From Nocardia altamirensis NBRC 108246 (GTDB lineage: Bacteria; Actinomycetota; Actinomycetes; Mycobacteriales; Mycobacteriaceae), in contig NZ_BDAY01000049.1 of assembly GCF_001612685.1 (NCBI RefSeq), positions 1-64,000 on the forward strand: DNA of 64,000 bases, read 5' to 3'. Under the pieces are notes generated by a model. The model saw only the letters and a list, made by a program, of their open reading frames with translations. It ran no database searches and was not told where the DNA came from. Positions 17,740 through 27,850 of the stretch are shown here, piece after piece (the first letter of the stretch is position 1; the number at the start of each line of letters is the position of its first letter). The position numbers and the translations under genes are program-made.

Positions 17740-19017
17740 GTGACACTGACTCCTGACGAGATCACCGCCCTCGATGCCAAGCATGTCTGGCATCCCTACG
17801 GTGGGTTCCCCGCGACCACCGAACCGCTGGTCGTCACCGAGGCCTCGGGCGTCCGGCTGACGCTGGGCGACGGGCGCACGGTGCTCGACGGCATGAGCTC
17901 GTGGTGGGCGGCCATCCACGGCTACCGGCACCCCGTGCTCGATGCCGCGCTGGTGGCGCAGTCGCAGCGGATGAGCCACGTGATGTTCGGCGGGCTCACC
18001 CACGAACCGGCGGCCCGGCTGGCCGAGTTGCTGGTCGAGCTGACGCCGGGCGGGCTGGACAAGGTGTTCCTGTGCGATTCGGGGTCGGTGTCGGTCGAGG
18101 TCGCGGTGAAGATGTGCCTGCAGTACTGGCGGGCGCTGGATCGGCCGCAGAAGCGGCGGCTGCTCACCTGGCGCGGCGGCTACCACGGGGATACCTTCAC
18201 GCCGATGAGCGTGTGCGATCCGACCGGCGGCATGCATTCGCTGTGGACCGATGTGCTGGTGGATCAGGTATTCGCGCCGATGCCGCCGAGCGATTATCGG
18301 CCCGAGTACGTCGCGGAGCTCGAACGGGCCATCAGCACCAACGCGGAGGACCTCGCGGCGGTCATCGTGGAACCGGTCGTCCAAGGGGCGGGCGGAATGC
18401 GCTGGCACGATCCGCGCTATCTCGCCGACCTGCGCAGGCTGTGCGACGCGAACGACGTGCTACTCGTCTTCGATGAGATCGCGACCGGATTCGGCCGCAC
18501 CGGAACGCTTTTCGCGGCCGATCAGGCCGGCGTTCGCCCGGACGTGATGTGCGTCGGCAAGGCATTGACCGGCGGCTACCTGGCGCTGGCCGCCGCACTG
18601 TGCACCGCGCAGATCGCCGAGACGATCAGTGCGGGCCACGGCGGGCTGATGCATGGGCCGACCTTCATGGGCAACCCGCTGGCCTGTGCTGTCGCGGTGG
18701 CTTCCGTCGAGCTACTGCAGGCGGGCGATTGGCGTGCGGAGGTGGCGCGGATCGAGGCCGAGCTCGAGGCCGGACTTGCCCCGCTGCGAGGGCTGCCCGG
18801 CGTCGTCGAGGCGCGGGTGCTCGGCGCGATCGGCGTCGTCGAGCTGGACCGGCCGGTGGACATGCGCAGCGCCACCGATGCGGCGGTGGCGGCGGGTGTC
18901 TGGCTGCGGCCGTTCCGGAATCTCGTGTACGCCATGCCGCCGTTCATCAGCAGCTCCGCGGAGATCGCGACGATCGCGGCGGGGATCCGCGCGGCCGTGC
19001 TCGCGCAGTCTGCCTAG
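17740..19017 (+). CDS. bioA: Adenosylmethionine-8-amino-7-oxononanoate aminotransferase
   Basis: BioA transfers the amino group of S-adenosylmethionine to 8-amino-7-oxononanoate, giving 7,8-diaminononanoate in biotin synthesis. The 425-residue class III aminotransferase has HVWHPYGG at the N-terminus, SSWWAAIHGY for the substrate pocket, FDEIATGFGRTG with the PLP aspartate (Asp245), and the PLP lysine at Lys274 (CVGKALTGGY). The start is GTG. It is the first gene of bioA-bioF-bioD, with its own BioQ-type operator close to the start codon. A second operator before bioF suggests a further regulated start inside the unit. Confidence 0.95.
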   Translation: MTLTPDEITALDAKHVWHPYGGFPATTEPLVVTEASGVRLTLGDGRTVLDGMSSWWAAIHGYRHPVLDAALVAQSQRMSHVMFGGLTHEPAARLAELLVELTPGGLDKVFLCDSGSVSVEVAVKMCLQYWRALDRPQKRRLLTWRGGYHGDTFTPMSVCDPTGGMHSLWTDVLVDQVFAPMPPSDYRPEYVAELERAISTNAEDLAAVIVEPVVQGAGGMRWHDPRYLADLRRLCDANDVLLVFDEIATGFGRTGTLFAADQAGVRPDVMCVGKALTGGYLALAAALCTAQIAETISAGHGGLMHGPTFMGNPLACAVAVASVELLQAGDWRAEVARIEAELEAGLAPLRGLPGVVEARVLGAIGVVELDRPVDMRSATDAAVAAGVWLRPFRNLVYAMPPFISSSAEIATIAAGIRAAVLAQSA

Positions 19018-19031
19018 CGCGCGCTATGCAC

Positions 19032-19048
19032 CTTGAACGGTGTTCAAG
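19032..19048. promoter_or_regulatory. BioQ-type operator upstream of bioF
   Basis: The perfect palindrome CTTGAAC-GGT-GTTCAAG lies in the short bioA-bioF gap, ending 14 bases before the GTG start of bioF. It suggests that bioF-bioD have their own regulated promoter in addition to readthrough from bioA. Confidence 0.78.
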
Positions 19049-19062
19049 TATGCTGCGGAGCT

Positions 19063-20232
19063 GTGACTACCGATCCGTTGAGTTGGTTGGATGAGCGCGC
19101 GTCGGCGCGGGTGGCCGCTGGGCTGCGCCGCGAACTGCGGCCGAGGGCGGCGCAGTCGCCGTCGATCGATCTGGCCTCCAACGACTACCTCGGGCTGGTT
19201 CGCCACCCCGAGGTGATCGACGGTGCGGTCGAGGCGATTCGGCGCTGGGGTGCCGGGTCGACCGGTTCGCGCCTCGTCACCGGAACCACGGCCGAGCACG
19301 AGCTGCTGGAGCGCGAGCTCGCCGAATTCGTCGGCGCCGAGGCGGGATTGGTCTTCGCCAGCGGCTATGCGGCGAACCTCGGCGCGGTCACCGCGCTGGC
19401 CGGGCGCGGCGCGCTGGTGGTGTCCGACGCGGGCAGTCACGCCTCACTTGTCGACGCGTGCAGGCTGTCTCGCGCGCGGGTCGAGGTCGCCGCGCACGGC
19501 GATGTCGACGCGGTCGACCGAATCCTGGCCGCGCGCACCGAGGAACGGGCATTGGTGCTCACCGACTCGGTGTTCAGCGCCGACGGTGATCTCGCGCCGC
19601 TGATCGCGCTGCACCGGGTCACCAGGGCGCGCGGAGCGGTGCTCGTCGTCGATGAAGCGCACGGGCTCGGTGTGCGTGGCGACGGCGGGCGTGGGTTGGT
19701 GCACGAGCTCGGGCTCGCGGGCGAGCCGGATCTGGTGATCACTGCGACGCTGTCGAAATCCCTTGCCGCGCAGGGCGGTGTCGTCCTCGCCAGCGAGCGC
19801 GTGCGCGCCCACCTGATCGACGCCGCACGCACCTTCATCTTCGACACCGGCCTAGCGCCCGCGGCCGTCGGTGCCGCCCGCGCCGCGCTCGGGGTGCTGC
19901 GGCGGGAACCCGAACTGGCGAGCCGAGTGCTGGACCGCGCCGCGGACATCGCGCGCATTGCCGCAGTGGACAAGCCGGATTCGGCGGTTGTTTCGGTCGT
20001 CCTCGGCAAGGCGCAGGTTGCGTTCGAGGCGGCCCAGGCCTGTCGGACCCGCGGCCTCGATGTCGGGTGCTTCCGTCCGCCCTCGGTGCCGGAGGGCACG
20101 TCGCGACTCCGGCTCACCGCGAGGGCGAACCTGACCTCTGCTGAACTGGACACCATCGCAACGGTTCTCGGTGAGGTGCTGGCCGAGGCGCGGAGCGCGG
20201 CCGACACGGAGTCGGTGACCGTGCCGGTGTGA
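19063..20232 (+). CDS. bioF: 8-amino-7-oxononanoate synthase
   Basis: BioF condenses pimeloyl thioester with alanine (PLP-dependent, decarboxylating) to give 8-amino-7-oxononanoate. The 389-residue protein shows DLASNDYLGLVRHP, GAGSTGSRLVTGT, the PLP-contacting VDEAHGLGVRG, and the PLP lysine Lys232 in TATLSKSLAAQGG. GTG 19063 is preferred over the ATG at 19033 because the latter overlaps the operator and GGAG precedes the GTG. It sits between bioA and bioD, as in mycobacteria. Confidence 0.94.
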   Translation: MTTDPLSWLDERASARVAAGLRRELRPRAAQSPSIDLASNDYLGLVRHPEVIDGAVEAIRRWGAGSTGSRLVTGTTAEHELLERELAEFVGAEAGLVFASGYAANLGAVTALAGRGALVVSDAGSHASLVDACRLSRARVEVAAHGDVDAVDRILAARTEERALVLTDSVFSADGDLAPLIALHRVTRARGAVLVVDEAHGLGVRGDGGRGLVHELGLAGEPDLVITATLSKSLAAQGGVVLASERVRAHLIDAARTFIFDTGLAPAAVGAARAALGVLRREPELASRVLDRAADIARIAAVDKPDSAVVSVVLGKAQVAFEAAQACRTRGLDVGCFRPPSVPEGTSRLRLTARANLTSAELDTIATVLGEVLAEARSAADTESVTVPV

Positions 20233-20240
20233 GAGGTAAC

Positions 20241-20270
20241 CCGCGGGCGCTGCCGATTACTTGCCCGCGG
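20241..20270 (+). promoter_or_regulatory. Stem-loop between bioF and bioD
   Basis: CCGCGGGC (20241-20248) pairs with GCCCGCGG (20263-20270) around a 14-nt loop. No T-run follows, so a rho-independent terminator is unlikely. It may moderate readthrough or mRNA stability between bioF and bioD. Confidence 0.4.
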
Positions 20271-20306
20271 CGAAGGATCAAGAGTCGAACTGAGTGAGGT
20301 GTGGGT

Positions 20307-20981
20307 ATGAGTGTTCTGCTGATTACCGGGACGTCAACGGAAGTCGGCAAGACCATCGTCACGGCCGCGATTGCGGCAGCGGCGTTGGCCGAAGGCAAAA
20401 CGGTCGCGGTGTGCAAGCCGGGCCAAACCGGTGTCCGCCCTGGTGAACCCGGCGATATCGCGGCCATCGAGCAGCTCAGCGGCGTTACCCGGACGTTGGA
20501 GGTGGCGCGTTACCCGGACCCACTTGCGCCCGATACCGCCGCGCGGCGTGCAGGCCTGCCGGAGTTGACGTTGGCCGAAACGGTTGCCGCCATCGACACG
20601 CTCGCCGACGTGGACCTCACCTTGGTCGAGGGCGCGGGCGGATTGCTGGTCCGGCTCGGAGATTTCACCCTGCTCGATCTTGCCGAGAAGCTCGACGCTC
20701 CGGTGGTCGTGGTGACCGCGGCCGGGCTCGGCACCCTCAACCACACCGAATTGACCACCCGCGCACTGCATTCGGCGGGCGTGCGGTGCTCGGGGCTGGT
20801 CATCGGCTCCTGGCCGGTCGAGCCCGATCTCGCCGCCGCGTGCAACCGCGTCGACCTGCCGCGCGTCACCGGCGTCGACATCGTCGGTGCGATTCCCGCG
20901 GGCGCGGGTTCCTGGACCAGGGAGGGTTTCGCCTCCGCGGCGCCGGGCTGGTTCGAACCGACCTGGTCACCCTTCGCCTGA
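20307..20981 (+). CDS. bioD: Dethiobiotin synthetase
   Basis: BioD closes the ureido ring of dethiobiotin from 7,8-diaminononanoate, CO2 and ATP. The 224-residue protein has the P-loop GTSTEVGKT near the N-terminus, KPGQTGV for the substrate-binding lysine, EGAGGLLV for the second nucleotide motif and VVTAAGLGTLNHTELT. ATG 20307 was chosen over the GTG two codons before it. It completes the bioA-bioF-bioD unit; BioB, the last enzyme, is 11 kb further on. Confidence 0.94.
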   Translation: MSVLLITGTSTEVGKTIVTAAIAAAALAEGKTVAVCKPGQTGVRPGEPGDIAAIEQLSGVTRTLEVARYPDPLAPDTAARRAGLPELTLAETVAAIDTLADVDLTLVEGAGGLLVRLGDFTLLDLAEKLDAPVVVVTAAGLGTLNHTELTTRALHSAGVRCSGLVIGSWPVEPDLAAACNRVDLPRVTGVDIVGAIPAGAGSWTREGFASAAPGWFEPTWSPFA

Positions 20982-21043
20982 TACCGACCGCTACTTCTCC
21001 GAGATGGCGATAGGCCGGCGGCCGATCGATCTATCGTGGCGGC

Positions 21044-21511
21044 ATGGCCACAACTCGACTTCACTGGCACGTGCAGGCACCGAAGGCGACCGTGTATCGC
21101 CTGATTCTGGATGCCGACGCGGTCAGGCAGTGGATGGTGCCCACCGGCATGACCAGCGAGGTGCACGAGTTCGACGCCCGTGAGGGCGGCGCGTTCCGCA
21201 TCTCGCTCACCTACGACAACCCGACCGAGGCAGGCAAGACGACCGCGCAGACCGACACGTTCCACGGTCGGTTCGCGCGGCTCGTCCCGGATGAAGAGGT
21301 CGTGCAACTCGTCGAATTCGAGACCGACGACCCGACGGTCACCGGCGAGCAGACGATCACCTACGCGCTCTCCGATGCCGACGGCGGCACCGATATCGCC
21401 GCGGCGCACGAGGGTCTGCCCGACGGTGTTTCGGCCGAGGACAACGAGATCGGCTGGCGCATGTCGCTCACCAAGCTCGCTGCCCTCGCGGAGAACCGCG
21501 CCGTCGACTGA
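21044..21511 (+). CDS. SRPBCC/AHSA1-type lipid- or ligand-binding domain protein
   Basis: The 155-residue protein has the START-like fold: the first strand TTRLHWHVQAPKATVYRLILDADAVRQWMVP, then EVHEFDAREGGAFRISLTYD and a C-terminal helix (EIGWRMSLTKLAALAENRA). AHSA1-type proteins bind hydrophobic ligands or modulate enzymes; no specific role can be given. It follows bioD by about 60 bases on the same strand and converges on the B12-type transporter, with only a few bases between stops. Confidence 0.85.
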   Translation: MATTRLHWHVQAPKATVYRLILDADAVRQWMVPTGMTSEVHEFDAREGGAFRISLTYDNPTEAGKTTAQTDTFHGRFARLVPDEEVVQLVEFETDDPTVTGEQTITYALSDADGGTDIAAAHEGLPDGVSAEDNEIGWRMSLTKLAALAENRAVD

Positions 21512-21514
21512 TCG

Positions 21515-22540
21515 TCAGCGGATGGCGTCGTCGGCCTTCGGCGCAATGCTGGAGGAAGGCACCAGGTGCCAGCTCTCGAGCTGCTTGCGGATCTGCTCGG
21601 CGGCGTCGATGTTGAGCGGCCCGCTGGTCCACATCGCGTAGGGCAGGTTGAGGAAGCGGCCTTCGGTGACGGCACGCAGCTGGTTGATGCCCGGCTTCGC
21701 GCGCAGCGCCTCGACCTTCTGGGCGAAGGTCTGCGGCGGGTAGTCGACGAACATGATCGCGTCGGGGTCGGCGGCGGCGAGTCGCTCCCAGGACACCCGC
21801 GTCCAGGTGTCCGCCACATCCGCCAGCGCGTTGCGGCCGCCCGCGGCATCCAGGATCGCCTGGGGCGCACCGAAACTCCCGCTCGACATGAGCGAATCGG
21901 TGGCGCTGTCGAACAGGAAGACGGTGGGGGTGCGCTCGCCGCGCGGCGCGGCGCTCAGCGCGGCAAGTCGTCGATCCAGGTCGGCGGTGAGTTCGGCGGC
22001 TCGGTCGGCGCGGCCGGTGATGGCGCCGAGGTTGGTGAGGTCGGTGCGCAACGCGGTCCACGGTTCGACGATGCCGCGCGGCCGTTCGCCGTTGCGCTGA
22101 CGGCAGCTCTCGGTGAGCGTGTAGGCCGCGATACCGGCCTTGCGCAACGAGTCGGGGGTGAGGTTCTTCGCTTCGTCGTAGCCGTAACTCCAGCCTGCGA
22201 CCATCACGTCGGGGCCCTGCGCCAGCACCGTTTCCCGCGAGGGGTATTCGGGTGCAACATCTTTCAGCTGATCGACGGCGGGGCCGTAGTGCCTGCGCAA
22301 CGTGTCCGCGTCCCGCTGCACGCTGGACACCGCGACCACCTGGTCCTGCACGCCCAACGCGAGCGCCATCGAGATCAGGTTCCCGTCGTTCACGAACAGC
22401 CGCTTGGCCGGCGTCGGAAACTGCACGTCCTCTTCGCAATTGCGGACCGTGAGATTCCCACCGGCCGCCTTGTCCGCGCCGCATCCGGCCAGTGCCGCCG
22501 CGACGACAACCGCCGCAAGCACCCGGGAAACATGCCTCAT
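21515..22540 (-). CDS. ABC transporter substrate-binding lipoprotein, BtuF/FecB type
   Basis: The 341-residue periplasmic-type binding protein begins MRHVSRVLAAVVVAAALAGC; the lipobox LAGC anchors it to the membrane. GGAAAGG precedes the ATG, which decides this start over a longer frame. The fold is the two-lobe class III type (DVMVAGWSYGYDEAKNLTPDSL, RVSWERLAAADPDAIMFVDY). It is the last gene of a three-gene operon (permease, ATPase, binding protein) whose leader carries a cobalamin riboswitch. That makes a corrinoid the likely cargo, although the family also binds ferric siderophores. Confidence 0.87.
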   Translation of the reverse strand: MRHVSRVLAAVVVAAALAGCGADKAAGGNLTVRNCEEDVQFPTPAKRLFVNDGNLISMALALGVQDQVVAVSSVQRDADTLRRHYGPAVDQLKDVAPEYPSRETVLAQGPDVMVAGWSYGYDEAKNLTPDSLRKAGIAAYTLTESCRQRNGERPRGIVEPWTALRTDLTNLGAITGRADRAAELTADLDRRLAALSAAPRGERTPTVFLFDSATDSLMSSGSFGAPQAILDAAGGRNALADVADTWTRVSWERLAAADPDAIMFVDYPPQTFAQKVEALRAKPGINQLRAVTEGRFLNLPYAMWTSGPLNIDAAEQIRKQLESWHLVPSSSIAPKADDAIR

Positions 22541-22572
22541 TCGTTCGCCTTTCCAATTCAACAGACCGCTAG

Positions 22573-23396
<824 letters not shown>

Positions 23397-23400
<4 letters not shown>

Positions 23401-24428
23401 GATTCACCGAACCGGTAGCGCCGCCTGCCCATCAGGATCAGGAATGCGGGGGCGCCGATGAGACCGGTGAGGACGCCAACGGGGATCTCGGTGGGGCGCA
23501 CCACGATTCTGGTCGCCGCGTCGGCGATGACGAGGAACAAGGCGCCGCAGAGCGCGCTGGCGGGCAACAGGATGCGGTGGCGCGGGCCGACCAGGAGCCG
23601 GGCGGCATGCGGGACGACCAGGCCGACGAAGCCGATGCCGCCCGACACCGCGACGAGCACGCCGACGAGGATCGAGAGCAGCAGGAACAGGCCGATGCGC
23701 AGCTGCTTGACCGGAACCCCGAGTGACGCGGCGGTATCGGCGCCGACGGTCAGCGCGTCGAGCCAGCCGCTGGCGCTGAGCAGTGCGACAACGGCGAACG
23801 CGACCACGCTCAGCGGCAATGCGATGCGCGTCCAATCGGCGCCAGCGAGGCTGCCGAGCAACCAGAACAGTACCGATTGCGCGGCCGACGGATCAGGGCG
23901 ACGGAAGATCAGGTAGCTGCTCAACGCGGCGAACGCGGAGCCGAGCACGGTGCCGGTCAGCACCAGCCGCAGCGGTGTCAGCCCACCCTGCGCGACCGCG
24001 ATCACGAACACCAGCGCCGCGGCGGCCAGCGCACCGACCAGTGCCCCGCCGGACAACGCCCAGACGCCCGCGCCTGCGAACAGCCCGGAGGTGATGACCG
24101 CGGCAGCTCCGACGCCTGCCCCGGACGAAACACCGAGCAGGTAGGGGTCGGCGAGCGGATTGCGCACCAGCGTCTGCATGGCGGCGCCCGCCAGCGCCAG
24201 CCCCGCGCCGACGATCGCGGCGAGCACTGTGCGCGGCACTCGCAGTTGCCAGACGATGGTGTCCAGCCCGAAATCGGTGGGGGCTTGTCCGGTGACGCGG
24301 TGCCGCAAGACCTCGAGAACCGACGAGACCGGCAGCGTCTCGGCGCCGAAACCGGTGGCGAGGATCATCGCGCAGACCAACAGCGCCCCGAGGACGGGGA
24401 GGACGATCGCCGTGCGGACACGGGTCAT
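23397..24428 (-). CDS. ABC transporter permease, BtuC/FecCD type
   Basis: The 343-residue FecCD-family permease has about ten hydrophobic helices. The segments LRVPRTVLAAIVGAGLALAG and NPLADPYLLGVSSGAG are typical, and GGIGFVGLVVPHAARLLVG is the loop that contacts the ATPase. It is the first gene of the operon and starts about 40 bases after the cobalamin riboswitch. Confidence 0.93.
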
Positions 24429-24469
24429 CGGTGGTGCTCCACAGGCAAGTCGCGGCCTCTCCAGAGTGA

Positions 24470-24572
24470 TCGCGGCAGGGGAGGTCTGACTTTCGCCGGG
24501 CGGCGATCACAGTGGCGCGACCGTTCCGGAATTGCACCGGATTCCCGCACCTGCCAGGTAGGACGGCGGAAC
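24470..24572 (-). ncRNA. Cobalamin riboswitch
   Basis: On the minus strand the leader contains, in order, CCTGGCAGGTGCGGGAAT, GGTGCAATTCCGGAACGG, CGCGCCACTGTGA and AGTCAGACCTCC-CCTGCC. These match the conserved core and B12 box of the cobalamin riboswitch as I know it. It lies 40-140 bases upstream of the FecCD permease start, so adenosylcobalamin should switch the importer off. The exact ends are approximate. Confidence 0.88.
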
Positions 24573-24650
24573 TCTACCGTTCGGTCCGGTTCATCCGATC
24601 GTCGGGTTGTGGAATGACAATCGTCCACAGCCGTGCCTACAGTGGAAAAG

Positions 24651-25820
24651 ATGTCGCCGCTGCAAGATCGGCACCCGTCCACCATCGCGGACTGGGACGA
24701 CGCGCGACGCAGAGCCCGGCTACGGGACACCAGCCCGTGGCATGAGTGGAAGACGTTGCGCCGCACCAGGTCCGTCGCGGTTCGAGTGCTGGTACTGCTC
24801 GTTGCCGTGCTCATCGGCTATGCGCAGTACCTGACCCATGACGTGAAACCCGAACAGGAACGGCTCGCGCGCACCGACCCCGCGATCCTGCCCGTCGGCC
24901 CGCCCGTCGACCCCAAGGATTGGGACACCGTCGTGGTGGACATGGTCGGGCTCGGCGTGCTCGACGCCAGCGCGACCGCGGGCGCATTGCCTGCGCTGCG
25001 CCGGATGGGTGTGGTGTGGGCGATCCGATACGACAACGAAGGTATCGACACCAAGGTGATCGCCGACCTGATCATCCGCGCCACCGAACTGTCGGGGTTG
25101 CGCAACATCGTGCTCGCCGGGCACAGCATGGGCGGCGTGATCGCGCTCGAGGTCGCCAAACACATCCACCTCCATAGCGACCGCCGCGTGGTCGGGGTGA
25201 TCCTGGACTGCACGCCGGTGGACCTGAACGCGGTCCGGCCGGAGAGCCGGGGCCGGGGCGAGGACATGGTCCGTTGGATGGGCTGGCTGCCCGGCGCGCG
25301 CGAAAGCCGGCTGCTGCGCATCGCGGTGGAGACCTACGCGCGACGGGACCGGTTCGTCTCCGACGGCGGCAACGGCGTCCCGCCCGGCATCCGCTTCGCC
25401 GAGTTGCGTGACGTGCTCAGAGACGTGTTGCGCGAGAAGATCTTCTCGCGCAACGCGGCGAGCAACGGCCTGATCGAGGCGCAGTTCACCGCGATCGTGG
25501 CGGGCGGCGCGGCCGGTGACCTGCGCGCACTCGCCGAGCCCAAGGACGAAAAGCCGCGGCCCGCCATCGTTTTCATTCGCCCGAGGGATCCGGATCGGGA
25601 CCGGGTTGTCGATGTCGAGTACTCGCATCGGGTGCTGATCGATGTGTCGGGCGGCGTGGACGGCACCCTGTCGGTGGTGCTGGCGCGCAACACCGGGCAT
25701 GCCAATCCGATGCAACGCCCGGTCGAGTACAACACGGTGATCGAACAGCAGATCCTGCCGTTCATGCAGCGCTATCAGCAGCAGCTTCGAGCGACCTCGA
25801 CCTCAGCGGCACCGCGCTAG
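24651..25820 (+). CDS. Membrane-anchored alpha/beta hydrolase
   Basis: One hydrophobic segment (VRVLVLLVAVLIGYAQYLT) lies near residues 45-62, followed by an alpha/beta-hydrolase domain with the nucleophile elbow AGHSMGGVIALEVAK. A C-terminal NTGHANPMQRP carries the likely catalytic histidine. The topology suggests an N-in anchor with the hydrolase outside the membrane. The substrate is unknown. ATG 24651 follows GGAAAAG; a GTG six codons earlier is possible. It diverges from the B12 transport operon. Confidence 0.75.
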   Translation: MSPLQDRHPSTIADWDDARRRARLRDTSPWHEWKTLRRTRSVAVRVLVLLVAVLIGYAQYLTHDVKPEQERLARTDPAILPVGPPVDPKDWDTVVVDMVGLGVLDASATAGALPALRRMGVVWAIRYDNEGIDTKVIADLIIRATELSGLRNIVLAGHSMGGVIALEVAKHIHLHSDRRVVGVILDCTPVDLNAVRPESRGRGEDMVRWMGWLPGARESRLLRIAVETYARRDRFVSDGGNGVPPGIRFAELRDVLRDVLREKIFSRNAASNGLIEAQFTAIVAGGAAGDLRALAEPKDEKPRPAIVFIRPRDPDRDRVVDVEYSHRVLIDVSGGVDGTLSVVLARNTGHANPMQRPVEYNTVIEQQILPFMQRYQQQLRATSTSAAPR

Positions 25821-25850
25821 CGCCTCGGCACCGCAGTTCGAACCAGCCTG

Positions 25851-25880
25851 AGACAAACGGTGTTCGGGCCGGTTTTGTCT
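25851..25880 (+). terminator. Hairpin with T-rich tail between hydrolase and sulfonate operon
   Basis: AGACAAACGG (25851-25860) pairs imperfectly with CC-GGTTTTGTCT (25869-25880) and is followed by a TTG-TTTG stretch. It could terminate the hydrolase transcript or serve as an operator of the following operon, which starts 15 bases later. Confidence 0.4.
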
Positions 25881-25895
25881 TGTTTGAATCCGAGT

Positions 25896-26990
25896 ATGTA
25901 CCGACCACGCACCTCCCTGTTCGGCCGCCATGGCCGCACCGCCGCCGCATTGCTCGCCGTGGCAACCGTTGCGACCCTCGGACTCACCGGCTGCTCGAAC
26001 AGCGAGAAGTCGGGCGGTCCCGTCGCCGCGGATACCCCGCTGCCCACCGAGATTCCGGCGGGCACCAAGCTCGTCCTCGCCGACCAGTCCGAACGCCTGC
26101 AGTCGGTGTTGCGGTTCTCCGGCGAGCTCGACAAGCTCCCGTTCAAGGTCGAGTTCGCCAATTTCGTTGGCGGACCTGCCGTTCTGGAGGCGTTCCGTGC
26201 CGAGGCCGCGGACGTCGCCTCCGTCGGCGATGTGCCACCGATCCACGCGCTGGTCGCGGGCCAGGACGTGCCCATCATCGCCGCCTATCAAACCAGTACC
26301 ACCGCCTTGAGACTCGCGGTGGCTCCTGGCAAGTCGATCACCACTCTCGCCGAGCTGAAGGGCAAGAAGATCGCCTACGCCGAGGGCACCGCCCAGCAGG
26401 CGGCAGTGCTGCGGGCACTCGACAAGGCGGGACTCAAACCCGCTGACGCGCAGCTGATCCGGCTGCAACTCGGCGAGTTCCCCGACGCGATCCGCACCGG
26501 TCAGGTCGACGTCGCGCCGCTCATCGAACCGAATATCACTCGCTTCCTGCGGACTTCGGGCGCCTCCCTGATCCCGGCCGACCAGACCAAGGACATCTAT
26601 CCAGGGCTCGCCTACCTGTACGCCCGTCGTGCCGTGGTGCAGGATCCGGCCAAGGCCGCCGCGACTCGGGCTCTGGTCGCCGCCTACATCCGGGCCAACC
26701 AGTGGATCAACACCCACCAGGACGAGTGGGCCCGCCGGTACTACGTGGAGAACCAGAAGGTCAGCGCCGAGGACGCGAAGCGCATCGTGGAATCGCTCGG
26801 CACCTTCACCTTCCCGCACCTGGATGAGCAGCTCGTCGCGCGCCAGCAGGCCACCATCGACGCCATCGACAAAGCGGGCGAGTTGCCGAAGAAGGTGCAG
26901 GCCGCCAAGGGCTTCGACCTGCGCTTCGACGCCCCGATCACCGAGGCGGTCACCGCGAGCGGTGCCGCCTTCGCCCCGAAGGAACGCTGA
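25896..26990 (+). CDS. Aliphatic sulfonate-type ABC substrate-binding lipoprotein
   Basis: The protein starts MYRPRTSLFGRHGRT and has a lipobox (GLTGC) about 30 residues in, so it is a surface lipoprotein. It has the SsuA/TauA/NrtA fold: VLADQSERLQSVLRFSGELDKLPFKVEF, GGPAVLEAFRAEAADVASVGDVPP, then LKGKKIAYAEGTAQQAAVLRAL. The family binds sulfonates, taurine, nitrate or pyrimidine precursors. The downstream flavin monooxygenase argues for an organosulfur compound. It is the first gene of a four-gene operon with overlapping ends (binding protein, permease, ATPase, monooxygenase). Confidence 0.87.
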   Translation: MYRPRTSLFGRHGRTAAALLAVATVATLGLTGCSNSEKSGGPVAADTPLPTEIPAGTKLVLADQSERLQSVLRFSGELDKLPFKVEFANFVGGPAVLEAFRAEAADVASVGDVPPIHALVAGQDVPIIAAYQTSTTALRLAVAPGKSITTLAELKGKKIAYAEGTAQQAAVLRALDKAGLKPADAQLIRLQLGEFPDAIRTGQVDVAPLIEPNITRFLRTSGASLIPADQTKDIYPGLAYLYARRAVVQDPAKAAATRALVAAYIRANQWINTHQDEWARRYYVENQKVSAEDAKRIVESLGTFTFPHLDEQLVARQQATIDAIDKAGELPKKVQAAKGFDLRFDAPITEAVTASGAAFAPKER

Positions 26991-27850
26991 TGGCCACGCT
27001 TGACGCCGGCGTACTGAGCAGGCTCGGTCGCGGCAGCGCACCGGCGCGCGTGCTCGGCAAACGCAAGCCTGCCCGGCCGCGACTCGGCCCAGGCCACCCC
27101 ATTCCGTTCGGTGTCGCTATCGGGCCCACCCTGCTGATCGTCGCCTGGGTACTCGGATCCGCTTCCGGCACACTGGATCCGGAGACATTGCCCGCGCCGT
27201 GGACCGTCGCCGAGACCGCCGGTGACCTGATCTCCGACGGCAGGCTGCAGTCGAATCTGCTCACCTCGGTGCAGCGGGCCGGGATCGGGCTCGGCATCGG
27301 TGTCGTGGTCGGCTTGGTCCTCGCGCTGATCGCGGGGTTGAGCCGGATCGGTGAAGCGCTGGTGGACGGGCCGATTCAGATCAAGCGCGCGATTCCGACG
27401 CTCGCGCTGATTCCGCTGTTCATTGTCTGGTTCGGCATCGGCGAGGAGATGAAGCTGCTGGTCATCTCGACCAGCGTGGCCATCCCGATCTATCTGAACA
27501 CGCACGCGCACCTGCGCAGCGTCGACGCCAGATATGTGGAACTCGCTCAGACGGTGGGACTCTCGCGCTTGGCCTTCATTCGCAGGGTCGCGCTGCCGGG
27601 GGCGCTGCCCGGCTTCTTCACCGGATTGCGACTGGCGGTGACCATCTCCTGGCTGGCGCTGGTCGTGGTGGAACAGGTCAATGCCACCAGCGGCATCGGC
27701 TACCTGATGACGCAGGCGCGCACCTACGGACAGATCGACGTGATCGTGGTCGGGCTCGTGATCTATGGACTACTCGGACTTTTCGGTGATCTCGCCGTGC
27801 GCGCGGTGGAAAGGAAGGCGCTGTCATGGCGACAGACATTGGGCGACTGA
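26990..27850 (+). CDS. ABC transporter permease, SsuC type
   Basis: This 286-residue BPD-type permease has a basic N-terminal tail and about six hydrophobic helices. The EAA loop reads YVELAQTVGLSRLAFIRRVALPGALPGFFTGLR. Its start overlaps the stop of the binding-protein gene by one base, and its end overlaps the ATPase gene by 25 bases, so expression is coupled. The role is membrane transport of an organosulfur compound. Confidence 0.9.
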   Translation: MATLDAGVLSRLGRGSAPARVLGKRKPARPRLGPGHPIPFGVAIGPTLLIVAWVLGSASGTLDPETLPAPWTVAETAGDLISDGRLQSNLLTSVQRAGIGLGIGVVVGLVLALIAGLSRIGEALVDGPIQIKRAIPTLALIPLFIVWFGIGEEMKLLVISTSVAIPIYLNTHAHLRSVDARYVELAQTVGLSRLAFIRRVALPGALPGFFTGLRLAVTISWLALVVVEQVNATSGIGYLMTQARTYGQIDVIVVGLVIYGLLGLFGDLAVRAVERKALSWRQTLGD

